Assembly: GCA_030627005.1 (NCBI GenBank)
Contig: DAOUSW010000039.1
Coordinates: forward strand, 1 to 28,300
DNA length: 28,300 nucleotides
Origin: MTP4 sp9310u
GTDB taxonomy: Archaea > Halobacteriota > Methanosarcinia > Methanosarcinales > Methanosarcinaceae
Direction of reading: 5' to 3'
A program made the translations under genes and the position numbers. Of the stretch, positions 1-9,938 are shown in pieces. Each line of letters begins with the position of its first letter. Positions within the stretch are counted from its first letter, which is position 1. A model generated the notes under the pieces. The model saw only the letters and a list, made by a program, of their open reading frames with translations, was not told the DNA's origin and searched no databases.

Positions 1-80
1 TCTAAACGAGGTTCGGTCTAAACGAGGTTCGGTCTAAACGAGGTTCGGTCTAAACGAGGTTCGGTCTAAACGAGGTTCGG
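1..80. repeat. 16-bp tandem repeat, 5 copies
   Basis: Five exact head-to-tail copies of the 16-mer TCTAAACGAGGTTCGG fill the first 80 bases. A sixth begins with TCT and then diverges. The array probably continues to the left of the window. There are no unique spacers, so it is not a CRISPR array. It lies upstream of the first DUF4139 gene and has no visible coding role. The exact copy identity suggests recent slippage or unequal recombination. Confidence 0.95.
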
Positions 81-197
81 TCTTAAGATATATTTTTAGG
101 ACTGTATTTGGAGGATTCTATCCCCGAGTTCCGGAGCCCCTGAAAAAAACCGAGGGCAAGAGGGATAACTTCGAATGAATCCGCAGTCAAAGTCAGA

Positions 198-205
198 TAT
201 AAATA
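198..205 (+). promoter_or_regulatory. TATA box of DUF4139 copy 1 (leaderless)
   Basis: TATAAATA is centred about 27 bases before the ATG at 228. In archaea the TATA centre lies about 26-27 bases upstream of the transcription start, so the mRNA should begin at or next to the ATG. No Shine-Dalgarno sequence lies between them. The stretch around 163-230 is about 90% identical to 1976-2043 before copy 2, so promoter and gene were duplicated together. Confidence 0.6.
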
Positions 206-227
206 AAACAGTGCCCTATCTTCTGCT

Positions 228-1727
228 ATGAGAATGAAAAGAAGTTATGTCTGTTTTATGCTGGCATTTCTTGGAGTTGCGGCTGTGGCTGCAGCTTTCT
301 TCTGTCCGACTTCCACCGGGGAGCTTGCTCCGGCAGATGAGATCGAACTTGCTGCAAACGGGATCGAATCCCATGAAGCTGTGGTGACGAAAGTAGAACC
401 CGCAGACCCGCTGGGGTTCATCTCCGCAGGAGCCGCAGGAACGGATTCGGGGACTGAAGTTACGGTGTATAACCAGAACCTTGCCCTTGTGAAGGAACAA
501 CGGAAACTTGAACTAAAAGCCGGGGTCAACCAGGTTGAGTATACGGACGTAGCCGCTCTTATAGACCCGACGTCGGTCATGTTCGAGGATACGAAGAGCA
601 AAGATACAGTGGTACTGGAACAGAACTACGAGTACGACCTTGTAAGCAGTTACAAACTGCTGGATAAATTCCTTGACAGGGAAATCACGGTTACCGATGA
701 GGAAGGAAACAGCTACACCGGGACTCTCCTCAGCCATGACGGCGGAGTGGTGCTCAAACTCGAAGACGAAAAAGTCGTGACTATCTCCGAGGTTTCAAAA
801 GTGGAATTCCCGGACTCTGCAGGCCTGCTCACGAAGCCAACCCTGGTCTGGCAGGTATACTCCCCTGTGGGGGGCACACGGGACGTCCTGACCTCCTACC
901 TGACCGAAGGCATGAGCTGGAGGGCGGACTATATAGTAAAAGCCAATGCCGATGATACGAAAGCCGACATCCAGGGATGGGTCAGTGTTGATAACAATGC
1001 CGGAACCACTTTCGAAGACGCAAAACTGAAACTGGTCGCAGGGGAAGTCCACCAGGTCTTTGTGCCCCAGTCGAGAGTTATGTATGATGAAATAGTCGAA
1101 GAAGACGTAGCATATGCAGTGGATAAGGGAGGTTTTGCCGAAGAGTCCCTCTTCGAGTACCACCTCTATACCCTGGAAAGACCCGCTACCCTGAAGGACA
1201 AACAGGTCAAACAGCTCTCCCTCCTCTCCGCAGACTCGGTCCCGGTAGAAAAAGAGCTCATCTTTGACGGGGCGAGGAGCGACAAGGTCCGGGTAGTCCT
1301 TAACCTGGAAAACTCAAAGGATAAAGGCCTGGGCATGCCCCTCCCCGCAGGCGTTGTCAGGGTGTATAAAGCAGACTCCGAAGGCCAGCTCCAGTTCCTT
1401 GGAGAAGACAGCATCGACCACACCCCAAAGGACGAATAAGTCGAGGTTACGGTAGGAAACGCCTTCGATGTAACCGGTACGAGGACCCAGACCAACTATA
1501 AGAGAGTCAGCGACGATGTCTGGAGGGAAAGTTACGAGATCGAAATCAAGAACCACAAGTCCGCAGCCCAGGCCGTCACGGTTGTTGAGCACTTCTACGG
1601 GGACTGGGAAATTACCAGCAGTTCCGATGATTATGAGAAGACGGATGCTTTCACCGCCGAATGGAAAATAAGCGTGCCTGCAGACGGGTCAAAGAAAATC
1701 TCTTTCACCGTGGAACGCAGGTATTGA
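228..1727 (+). pseudogene. DUF4139 secreted protein, copy 1, interrupted by TAA
   Basis: The product would be 499 residues. It has an N-terminal signal-peptide-like segment (charged MRMKR, then a hydrophobic Ala/Val-rich stretch to about residue 25). A DUF4139-type body follows: 'VYNQNLALVKEQRKLEL' near residue 80, then 'LTKPTLVWQVYSPVGGTRD', 'YLTEGMSWRADYIV', and 'GWVSVDNNAGTTFEDAKLKL'. The frame stops at TAA 1437-1439, codon 404, where copy 2 has GAA (Glu), so a single G-to-T change explains it. The same frame then continues for 95 more codons that match the C-terminus of copies 2 and 3, ending at TGA 1725-1727. The stop is ochre, not amber, so pyrrolysine does not rescue it. The function of DUF4139 proteins is unknown. 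A truncated 403-residue product could still be made and secreted, but the conserved C-terminal beta-rich segment would be lost. Confidence 0.8.
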
Positions 1728-1810
1728 GTTTTCGGCAGTTTTTAAGTTCCCTGGCCGGAACTTGAAAATCTTCCGGATCCGGTTTAAGGGAAGAAATCTG
1801 AAAAATGTCT

Positions 1811-1837
1811 GTAAGGGGGCTTTGCCCTCTTACTTTT
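1811..1837 (+). terminator. Hairpin plus T-run after DUF4139 copy 1
   Basis: GTAAGGGGGC and GCCCTCTTAC form a 10-bp stem with one G.U pair and a TTT loop, followed directly by TTTT. A second perfect stem (AAGTTCC / GGAACTT, 1744-1763) lies between the gene and this hairpin. This fits transcription termination before copy 2. The T-run is short, so efficiency is uncertain. Confidence 0.5.
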
Positions 1838-1939
1838 CAAACCGGCTTATTATACTTCTTTTCAAAAATTACCCTGTAAATCCTGGCTTATAGTGAAATT
1901 TTTTCATATTGCCGTCCCGGAAATCTCAGGGTACCCTTT

Positions 1940-1966
1940 CCGGTTTTAGCTATTTATGAAAACCGG
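1940..1966. promoter_or_regulatory. Inverted repeat upstream of copy 2 promoter
   Basis: CCGGTTTT and AAAACCGG are perfect 8-bp arms around an 11-base spacer, about 45 bases before the TATA box of copy 2. A 10-bp palindrome AGGGTACCCT lies just before it at 1928-1937. Copy 1 has no equivalent inverted repeat. It could be an operator specific to copy 2, or a leftover of the duplication. The rest of the 313-base gap 1728-2040 holds only the hairpins after copy 1 and this promoter region. Confidence 0.3.
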
Positions 1967-2010
1967 ATACAGGCGGGATAACTTCAAATGCATCCGCAGT
2001 CAAAGTCAAA

Positions 2011-2018
2011 TATAAATA
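2011..2018 (+). promoter_or_regulatory. TATA box of DUF4139 copy 2 (leaderless)
   Basis: TATAAATA is centred 26-27 bases before the ATG at 2041 and is embedded in the same duplicated promoter segment as copy 1. There is no Shine-Dalgarno sequence. This placement also supports 2041, not the internal TTG at 2069, as the original start of the gene. Confidence 0.6.
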
Positions 2019-2040
2019 AAACAGTGCCTTATCTCCTGTT

Positions 2041-3541
2041 ATGAGAACTAAAAGGAGTTATTTCTGGCTTGTGCTGGCAGTTTTCGGAGTTGCGGCTGCG
2101 GGTGCAGCTTTCATGCATCCTCTCTCCCGGGGTCCAGGCTCCGGCAGATGTATCCGAAATCGCTGCAAACGGGGTAGAGTCCCATGTAAGTTCGGTCAGT
2201 AAAGTGGAACCTGCAAACCCTCTGGAATTCCTTACGGCAGGAGCCGCAGGAACGGATGCGGATACCGAGGTCACGGTCTACAATAACAACCTCGCCCTGG
2301 TGAAGGAAAAAAGGAAGCTCGAACTCCAGGCAGGGGTAAACAACGTTGAGTACACGGATGTGGCAGCCTTTATTGACCCCACATCAGTTATGTTTGAGGA
2401 TACCAGGAACAAAGAAACTGCGGTCCTGGAGCAGAACTACGAGTACGACCTGGTAAGCGGTTACAAGCTCCTGGAAAAATACCTGGACAAGGAGATCACA
2501 GCTACCGACAAGGAAGGAAATACCTACACAGGAACTCTCCTCAGCCATGACGGAGGGGTCGTGCTCAGGCTCACTGACGGAAAAGTAGTAACCCTCTCCG
2601 AAGTCTCCAAAGTTGAATTCCCTGACTCTGCAAACCTGCTTACAAAACCCACCCTGGTCTGGCAGGTCTACTCTCCAGTGGGAGGCACGCGGGATGTCCT
2701 TACCTCCTACCTGACCGGAGGCATGAACTGGAGGGCGGACTATATTGTTAAGACCAATGCCGATGACACGAAAGCCGATATCCAGGGCTGGGTCAGTGTC
2801 GACAACAATGCAGGGACCACTTTCGAAGACGCAAAACTGAAACTGGCAGCAGGGGAAGTCCACAGGGTCTATGTGCCTCAGACGAAATTCGCCAGTATGG
2901 AGATACCCGTGGAAGAAGCGGAGTATGGCGGGGCTGCAAGAAATGGTTTTTCCGAAGAGTCCCTCTTTGAGTACCACCTCTACACCCTGGAAAGGCCTGC
3001 AACCCTCAAGAACAACCAGGTCAAACAGCTCTCCCTCCTTTCTGCGGACTCCGTCCAGGTAGAAAAGGAACTCGTCTTCGACGGTTCGAGGAGCGACAAG
3101 GTCAGGGTAGTCCTTAACCTGAACAATTCCAGGGAAAAGGGCCTGGGTATGCCTCTTCCTGCAGGTGTTGTAAGGGTCTATAAGGCTGACTCCGACGGGC
3201 AGCTCCAGTTCCTGGGAGAAGACAGCATCGACCACACCCCTAAGGATGAAGAAATCGAAGTGGCTGTAGGAAACGCCTTTGACGTAACCGGCACCAGGGC
3301 CCAAACCGACTATAAGATGGTCAGCGACGATGTCTGGCGGGAAAGCTACGAAGTCGAACTCAAGAACCACAAAACCGAATCCCAGGCTGTCACAATCGTG
3401 GAGCACTTCTACGGGGACTGGGAGATCACAAGCAGTTCCGACAAATACGAAAAGACGGACGCATTCACCGCCGAATGGAAGGTAACGGTTCCTGCAGACG
3501 GGTCAAAGAAAATCTCAATCAGTTTGGAACGCAGGTTTTAA
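2041..3541 (+). pseudogene. DUF4139 secreted protein, copy 2, frameshifted in leader
   Basis: From ATG 2041 the frame encodes a signal-peptide-like start (MRTKRSYFWLVLAVFGVAAA, then GAAF) matching copy 1. The mature protein ('APADVSEIAANGVESH' to 'SISLERRF') is in the +1 frame relative to that start. Compared with copy 1, two bases are missing in the segment 2118-2155, near CTCTCCCGGGG. The body after the lesion is complete and closely matches copy 1: 'VYNNNLALVKEKRKLEL', 'TKPTLVWQVYSPVGGTRDVL', 'GWVSVDNNAGTTFEDAKLKL' and the intact C-terminus ending at TAA 3539-3541. The only in-frame alternative start is TTG 2069, which would give a non-hydrophobic N-terminus with no promoter support. Without recoding, the product would not be exported or made correctly. 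A sequencing error at the C/G run is possible. Confidence 0.8.
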
Positions 3542-3542
3542 G

Positions 3543-3565
3543 TCCGGATTCCTGAAAAATCCGGA
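3543..3565 (+). terminator. Perfect stem-loop just after copy 2 stop
   Basis: TCCGGATT and AATCCGGA form a perfect 8-bp stem around CCTGAAA, starting two bases after the TAA. It has no T-run, so it may stabilise the mRNA 3' end; the stronger terminator lies further down at 3669-3699. Confidence 0.35.
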
Positions 3566-3668
3566 AGTACATTGGAAATTTCTGAAAAATCCGAACAAAT
3601 CTTGAAAATTTCTGAAAACCAAAAGTCTCCCGGGTAAAATACTTGAAGAAACCTGCCGAAGGGGATGG

Positions 3669-3699
3669 GGGCTTCTTCCCTCCCTTGAAGCCCTTTTTT
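3669..3699 (+). terminator. Intrinsic-type terminator after DUF4139 copy 2
   Basis: GGGCTTC and GAAGCCC form a perfect 7-bp stem around an 11-base loop, followed at once by six T residues. It is the clearest terminator in the window and separates copy 2 from the promoter of copy 3. Confidence 0.65.
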
Positions 3700-3777
3700 G
3701 TATCCTTTTTTGAAAAAAATGAGGCTTTTTGGCATTATTTGTTGTAAATCTGTTTTAAATTATTTATTTAACTCACG

Positions 3778-3786
3778 TATATATAA
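3778..3786 (+). promoter_or_regulatory. TATA box of DUF4139 copy 3 (leaderless)
   Basis: TATATAAAT is centred about 26 bases before the ATG at 3808, in a long AT-rich stretch. No Shine-Dalgarno sequence precedes the ATG. The flanking sequence differs from the promoters of copies 1 and 2, so copy 3 is the older or more diverged member. Confidence 0.55.
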
Positions 3787-3807
3787 ATCTGAAACATATT
3801 AATTACT

Positions 3808-5304
3808 ATGGGAGTGGAAAAGCGCTTTTTGTGCCTTACAATGGCATTTTTCGAGGTTATTATTGTTTTTTCAGCTTTTGTGCCTCAGGACAACGGGATC
3901 GGGGCTCAGGCATCCGGGTCCGGCAGTGAAGACGATGAAATCGGGGCCGTATCGGGTGCGGGTTCAAAAGTTCAGCCTGCAGAACCCCTCGGGTTTCTGA
4001 GTTCCGGGGCAGCCGGGAACGGCGGAGACATCGAGATTACGGTCTATGAGCAGGACCTTGCCCTTGTAAAAGAGCGGCGGGAATTCGAGCTTGAGAGCGG
4101 GGTAAACCTTGTGGAGTACGGCAATGTTGCGGCCAGGATAGATCCTGCCTCGGTTATGGTCGAGGACCCGGAAAACAGGGACACTGCCGTTATCGAGCAA
4201 AATTACGAGTATGACCTTGTGAGTAGCTTTTCATTGCTTGAGAAATACCTGGAAAAGGAAATCACCGTTACTGCCGGGGATGGAGAGGGCTACAGCGGAA
4301 AGCTGCTCAGTTATGAAGGAAATAGCGTCGTCCTCGAGGGGAAAGACGGAAACGTCCTGGTGCTTCAGGAGGTCTTGAAGGTCGAAGTTCCGGACGCTTC
4401 AGGCCTTTCGACAAAGCCAACACTGGTCTGGCAGCTCTACTCTCCTGTTTCCGGGAAGAGGGAACTTCTTACCACCTACCTCACCGGGGGCATAAGCTGG
4501 AATGCGGATTATGCCCTGACGAGCAATGCGGATGAAACAAAGGCCGACGTCCGGGGCTGGGCAAGCATTGATAATAGGGCCGGGATTGACTTCGAGGCCG
4601 CAAGCCTGAAGCTTGTTTCCGGGGAGATCAACCGGGTTTCCGCCCCGCAGCCGGTATACGAAGCCGTGGAGGAAGAAGTAGCGGCTGAAGAGGCCCTGGT
4701 GGAAGCTCCCTTCACTGAAGAGGGTTTCTTTGAGTACCACCTGTACACCCTTGAAAAGCCGGCGACCCTGAAAAACAACCAGGCAAAGCAGATCTCTCTC
4801 TTCACCGCGGATTCAGTACCCATAGAAAAGGAACTCATCTATGACAGCTTTTCCGGGGAAAGAGTCAGGGTTTTCCTGACTCTGGACAACTCCAAAGGAA
4901 ACGGGCTTGGGATGCCTCTTCCGGGAGGGGTATTCAGGATATACAAAACCGATTCTGCGGGGGACCTGCAGTTCCTCGGCGAAGACCGGATCGAGCACAC
5001 CCCTGAAAACGGGGAAATCAGGGCGGCTGTCGGGACTTCTTTCGATGTCACGGTTACCAGGACCGAGACTGATTATGAGCGTGTCAGCGACAATGTGGAA
5101 AGGGTCAGCTATGAAATCGAACTTAAAAACAGTAAAGCCGAAGCCCAGGAAGTAACCGTTGTGGAACATCTCTTCGGGCAGTGGGAAATCCTGGAAAGTT
5201 CCGACGAATATAACAAAATCGATGCCTTCACAATTGAATTCAGGGTAACGGTCCCGGCAAAAGGCGCAAAGAAGATTTCTTACAGGGTGGAAAGGCGCTT
5301 TTGA
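3808..5304 (+). CDS. DUF4139 domain secreted protein, intact copy 3
   Basis: The protein has 498 residues and is the only unbroken member of the tandem trio. Residues 1-25 look like a signal peptide (MGVEKRF followed by a hydrophobic stretch to 'FSAFVPQ'), then a low-complexity Gly/Ser/acidic linker to about residue 60. The DUF4139 body follows: 'VYEQDLALVKERREFEL' near residue 75, 'LSTKPTLVWQLYSP', 'YLTGGISWNADYAL', 'GWASIDNRAGIDFEAASLKL', an acidic Glu/Ala-rich insert near residues 285-305, and a C-terminal beta-rich half ending 'SYRVERRF'. An extracellular or cell-surface location is inferred from the signal peptide. No catalytic residues are recognisable and the role is unknown. It is more diverged than copies 1 and 2 are from each other. 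The start is fixed by the promoter position and the signal peptide. Confidence 0.85.
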   Translation: MGVEKRFLCLTMAFFEVIIVFSAFVPQDNGIGAQASGSGSEDDEIGAVSGAGSKVQPAEPLGFLSSGAAGNGGDIEITVYEQDLALVKERREFELESGVNLVEYGNVAARIDPASVMVEDPENRDTAVIEQNYEYDLVSSFSLLEKYLEKEITVTAGDGEGYSGKLLSYEGNSVVLEGKDGNVLVLQEVLKVEVPDASGLSTKPTLVWQLYSPVSGKRELLTTYLTGGISWNADYALTSNADETKADVRGWASIDNRAGIDFEAASLKLVSGEINRVSAPQPVYEAVEEEVAAEEALVEAPFTEEGFFEYHLYTLEKPATLKNNQAKQISLFTADSVPIEKELIYDSFSGERVRVFLTLDNSKGNGLGMPLPGGVFRIYKTDSAGDLQFLGEDRIEHTPENGEIRAAVGTSFDVTVTRTETDYERVSDNVERVSYEIELKNSKAEAQEVTVVEHLFGQWEILESSDEYNKIDAFTIEFRVTVPAKGAKKISYRVERRF

Positions 5305-5510
5305 TTAAGAAACAATAGTCCGCTTGAGCGAAGCGAAACGGACCGCGCACTGCAGAGCCGCAACTCTGCTGGAACATCTCTTCGGGCAGTGGGAAATCCT
5401 GGAAAGTTCCGACGAATATAACAAAATAGATGCCTTCACAATTGAATTCAGGGTAACGGTCCCGGCAAAAGGCGCAAAGAAGATTTCTTACAGGGTGGAA
5501 AGGCGCTTTT
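5162..5510 (+). repeat. 141-bp direct repeat of the DUF4139 copy 3 3' end
   Basis: Bases 5162-5302 recur at 5370-5510, an offset of 208, with a single mismatch (C at 5220, A at 5428). The 67 bases between them do not repeat in the window. They carry a hairpin, CGCTT GAGCG AAGCG (5321-5335), inside a larger imperfect inverted repeat GTCCG...CGGAC (5318-5343). The near identity points to a very recent duplication. Confidence 0.95.
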
Positions 5511-5512
5511 AA
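5324..5512 (+). pseudogene. Duplicated C-terminal fragment of DUF4139 copy 3
   Basis: The duplicated 3' end stays in the original frame, 'LLEHLFGQWEILESSDEYNK' to 'RVERRF', then TAA. It is joined to about 15 codons from the intervening segment beginning at TTG 5324. There is no promoter, Shine-Dalgarno sequence or signal peptide, and only the last 47 residues of the DUF4139 protein are present, so it is best read as a gene fragment. Its stop is TAA where the parent has TGA, because the copy ends at the last T of the Phe/stop junction. Confidence 0.75.
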
Positions 5513-5557
5513 GGTATTTTAACCGGTTCCTAAAATAACCGATGAATCTTTCAAAAC

Positions 5558-5643
5558 GAGTGGGTGAGCGAAAAAAGAGTGGGTGGGCAAAAAAGAGTGG
5601 GTGGGCAAAAAAGAGTGGGTGGGCAAAAAAGAGTGGGTGAGCG
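5558..5643. repeat. 18-bp tandem repeat, about 4.7 copies
   Basis: The unit GAGTGGGTGGGCAAAAAA is exact at 5577-5594, 5595-5612 and 5613-5630. It is flanked by variants with GAGCG in place of GGGCA at 5558-5576 and 5631-5643. Because 18 is a multiple of three, a chance reverse-strand frame reads as repeated FAHPLF, but there is no start signal or homology. The remainder of the gene-free stretch 5513-5864 is AT-rich and holds a small stem, TTTTCC / GGAAAA at 5712-5731, and the hairpin after rps10. Confidence 0.9.
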
Positions 5644-5828
5644 ATTGAAAAATGGTACTGATAAATGATTGAAAAATGACTGAATAAACGGTACTGAAAA
5701 ATAGTGCTAAGTTTTCCGGCGTGCTGGAAAAATCCATATGCAGCCGCCGGCAACTATTTGAAAATTAATGCAAAGATTGATGAAAGGTTTCTGAAATAAT
5801 GGGAGGTGAAAAGGAGTTTGTAAGACCA

Positions 5829-5849
5829 GTTACAGAAGAGTTCTGTAAC
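5829..5849 (-). terminator. Perfect hairpin downstream of rps10
   Basis: GTTACAGAA and TTCTGTAAC are perfect 9-bp arms around a 3-base loop, 15 bases after the rps10 stop on the minus strand. It lies where the long operon meets the opposing DUF4139 genes. No clean T-run follows, so it could be a transcript-end stabiliser as well as a terminator. Confidence 0.5.
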
Positions 5850-5864
5850 CTGGATCTTTCACAT

Positions 5865-7480
<1,616 letters not shown>

Positions 7481-7646
7481 ATTAAATTCTCCTGTAATGG
7501 ATGAGTTTCATTGCTATATCATGTAATTACTATATTAACGTCACTCTTGATTAGAGCGGGATCTTTGTGAATTTCCAGTTGCCTGGAATGTTTTTCCCCC
7601 ATTATAGACATACTTCGGTTTAAAGCTTTCTCCTTCAAGAGGGGAA

Positions 7647-7666
7647 AAGCGGAAAAAATTCCGCTT
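7647..7666 (-). terminator. Hairpin at the fusA stop codon
   Basis: AAGCGGAA and TTCCGCTT are perfect 8-bp arms around a four-base A/T loop, overlapping the first base read of the fusA stop region. On the minus strand the stem is followed by TTTTCCCCTCTT. This fits termination or attenuation between fusA and tuf. Confidence 0.5.
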
Positions 7667-9858
7667 CACATTCCAAGGAAATCAGTGGGCTTTGGAAGTT
7701 CCTTCTTCAGGCCTTTCCTGTCCCTGATCTGGGCCACGATTTCGGTCATGATGTTAGTCGGTACGATCTCAAAGCCTCCGAATTCCGTGCTCCACATGGC
7801 ACGCCCTTCGGTTGCAGACCTGATTTCCCCGGCGAACCCGAACAACTCGGCCACAGGCACCCTGGACTCGATAATAGCCAGGTCACCTTCGGTGGTCATG
7901 TTCATGATCAAGCCGCGGCGGCCCTGCAGTTCCTTGGTAGCTCCGCCCATGTTAAGCTGGGGGACCTGGACAACGACCTTCTGGTAGGGCTCGAGTAAGC
8001 TGTCTTCTGCCAGAAGCAAACTTGCCTGGATGGCCTGTCTGGAAGCGGGGATGATCTGAGCAGGACCCCTGTGGATTGCGTCTTCGTGGAGTTTTGCGTC
8101 CACAAGCACACATTTCACATTTGCCACAGGTTCTCTGGAAAGCGGGCCTGCCTTCATGACTTCTTCAAACCCGTCGAGCACCAGTTCCATGGTTTCATTC
8201 AGATACTGGATACCCTTGGTCATGTCGATGAAGATGTTTGAGCCGTAGATTCCGGCAATTTTCTTTGCCTCGTCCTTGTCCATGCCGACAGCCATGAGCT
8301 TCTCCCTGCGTTCGAGTTCGGGCATGCGCATGGAAATGTCGCCGGACTTGATAAGCTCGACAGTGGCGTCATCAAGGGGTTCCACATAGATATAGAACCT
8401 GTTGTGCCTGTTCGGGGACTTCCCTTCCACGGGTTCGGTTTTCTTCTTGATGGTTTCCCTGTAAACCACAATAGGCTGACTGGTCGTGATTTCCACGTTT
8501 TTGTCCCTTTCGATCCTGTGGGCGATGACTTCGAGATGGAGTTCTCCCATCCCTGCCATCAGGTGTTCCCCGGTTTCCTCATCAAGGGTGATCTGGAGGG
8601 TAGGGTCTTCCTTTGCGACCTGCCTGAGGACTTCCACAAGCTTGGGAAGGTCCTTTGTGTGCTTGGCTTCCACGGCCACAGTCACCACAGGCTCGCTTAC
8701 GTGCCTGATGCTCTCGAAGGGGATCATGCCGTCAAGGGTGGTAACAGTGGAACCGACGAACGCCTCTTTCAGGCCCGTAACTGCTGCAATGTTCCCTGCA
8801 GGGATCCTTTCCACTTCGAGCCTTTCGGGGCCCATGAAAATTCCTACCTGCTGGACCCTGCTCTTCTTGGCAGTGCCTGAGGTGTAGACTTCCAGCCCAC
8901 GGTAGAAGGAACCGCTAAAGAGCCTTCCGGTTGCTACTTCTCCTGCATGGGGGTCCATGGAAATGTCCGTTACCATGAAGGCAAGGTCCCCGTCTGCGTT
9001 TGCGTGGGTCATGGACTGCCCGATTTCGGTACTTTCATCCCCGTGCCAGATGACCTTTACCCTGTCCTTCTGGGCTTCAATCGGGTTTGGAAGGTAACGG
9101 ATTACCATGTCAAGGACGGCTTCGTGCAAGGGGCACTGATCTGCCAGGGCTTTCATGTCCTCAACCTTACAGTAATCATAGACGTCCTTAAAAGAGATCC
9201 CGGTCTTCTGCATCATGGGCACGCTGATGGCCCAGTTGTAAAGAGCTGATCCGAAGGCTACGGTCCCGTTTGCCGCGTCGACTCTCCAGCCTTCCTTGAA
9301 CTTCTCCTCGTTCATGTTCTTGATCAGCTTGTTAACGTGATCAATGAGCTTTCCGAGACGGACCTGCATTTCCTGGGAGTCCACCTGCAGCTCGTTGATG
9401 AGCCTGTCAACCTTGTTGATGAAGAGTACGGGTTTTACGTGTTCTCTGAGGGCCTGCCTCAGCACGGTTTCGGTCTGGGGCATGGTGCCTTCTACGGCGT
9501 CCACGACCACCACAGCGCCGTCCACGGCTCTCATGGCACGTGTAACGTCCCCACCGAAGTCAACGTGTCCCGGAGTGTCGATCAGGTTGATCAGGTAGTC
9601 TTCGTCCTGGTAAGTGTGAACCATTGATACGTTGGATGAATCAATGGTGATTCCGCGCTGCTGTTCTTCCTCGTCGGAATCCATGAATAACTGTCTGCCG
9701 GCAAGCTCCTTGGAAATCATGCCTGCGCCTGCCAGCAAGTTGTCACTTAATGTTGTTTTACCGTGGTCGATATGTGCAACAATCCCGATGTTCCTGATCC
9801 TTTCGGGATCAGCCATAAGCGTTGTCACACGCTCGACCATCTTCTTCCTTCGTCCCAT
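7666..9858 (-). CDS. fusA: Translation elongation factor EF-2
   Basis: The 730-residue GTPase drives ribosomal translocation. Motifs: AHIDHGKT (28-35), RGITID (68-73), DTPGH (94-98) and NKVD (148-151). The domain IV tip reads 'LHEDAIHRGPAQ', with H596 the expected diphthamide residue. The C-terminus 'AEIRDRKGL'-like segment is present as 'AQIRDRKGLKKELPKPTDFLGM'. The start MGRRKKMVERV matches the usual archaeal EF-2 N-terminus. Length is normal. It lies 80 bases after rps7 with a GC-rich hairpin in between, so expression relative to the ribosomal proteins may be adjusted there. Confidence 0.98.
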   Translation of the reverse strand: MGRRKKMVERVTTLMADPERIRNIGIVAHIDHGKTTLSDNLLAGAGMISKELAGRQLFMDSDEEEQQRGITIDSSNVSMVHTYQDEDYLINLIDTPGHVDFGGDVTRAMRAVDGAVVVVDAVEGTMPQTETVLRQALREHVKPVLFINKVDRLINELQVDSQEMQVRLGKLIDHVNKLIKNMNEEKFKEGWRVDAANGTVAFGSALYNWAISVPMMQKTGISFKDVYDYCKVEDMKALADQCPLHEAVLDMVIRYLPNPIEAQKDRVKVIWHGDESTEIGQSMTHANADGDLAFMVTDISMDPHAGEVATGRLFSGSFYRGLEVYTSGTAKKSRVQQVGIFMGPERLEVERIPAGNIAAVTGLKEAFVGSTVTTLDGMIPFESIRHVSEPVVTVAVEAKHTKDLPKLVEVLRQVAKEDPTLQITLDEETGEHLMAGMGELHLEVIAHRIERDKNVEITTSQPIVVYRETIKKKTEPVEGKSPNRHNRFYIYVEPLDDATVELIKSGDISMRMPELERREKLMAVGMDKDEAKKIAGIYGSNIFIDMTKGIQYLNETMELVLDGFEEVMKAGPLSREPVANVKCVLVDAKLHEDAIHRGPAQIIPASRQAIQASLLLAEDSLLEPYQKVVVQVPQLNMGGATKELQGRRGLIMNMTTEGDLAIIESRVPVAELFGFAGEIRSATEGRAMWSTEFGGFEIVPTNIMTEIVAQIRDRKGLKKELPKPTDFLGM

Positions 9859-9909
9859 GCTAATACCTTTTGTAAACAGATATTTGAATTTAGTTTAAAT
9901 TGATAAATA

Positions 9910-9930
9910 TGAAAATCGGGGCAACCCCGA
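9910..9930 (-). terminator. GC-rich hairpin between rps7 and fusA
   Basis: TCGGGG and CCCCGA are perfect 6-bp arms around a three-base loop (9916-9930), eight bases after the rps7 stop. On the minus strand the stem is followed by TTTTC. It may act as a partial terminator or a processing site inside the operon. Confidence 0.45.
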
Positions 9931-9938
9931 AGAAATGA

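Noticed and set aside
1437..1439. Pyrrolysine read-through of the stop in DUF4139 copy 1
   Set aside because: The codon is TAA; pyrrolysine uses TAG only.
2384..3406. 340-codon minus-strand frame inside DUF4139 copy 2
   Set aside because: The plus strand encodes the recognisable DUF4139 family protein; the opposing frame is a by-product of its codon bias.
5448..5753. Minus-strand frame with repeated FAHPLF peptide
   Set aside because: The peptide repeat merely reflects an 18-bp DNA repeat; there is no start signal, homology or promoter.
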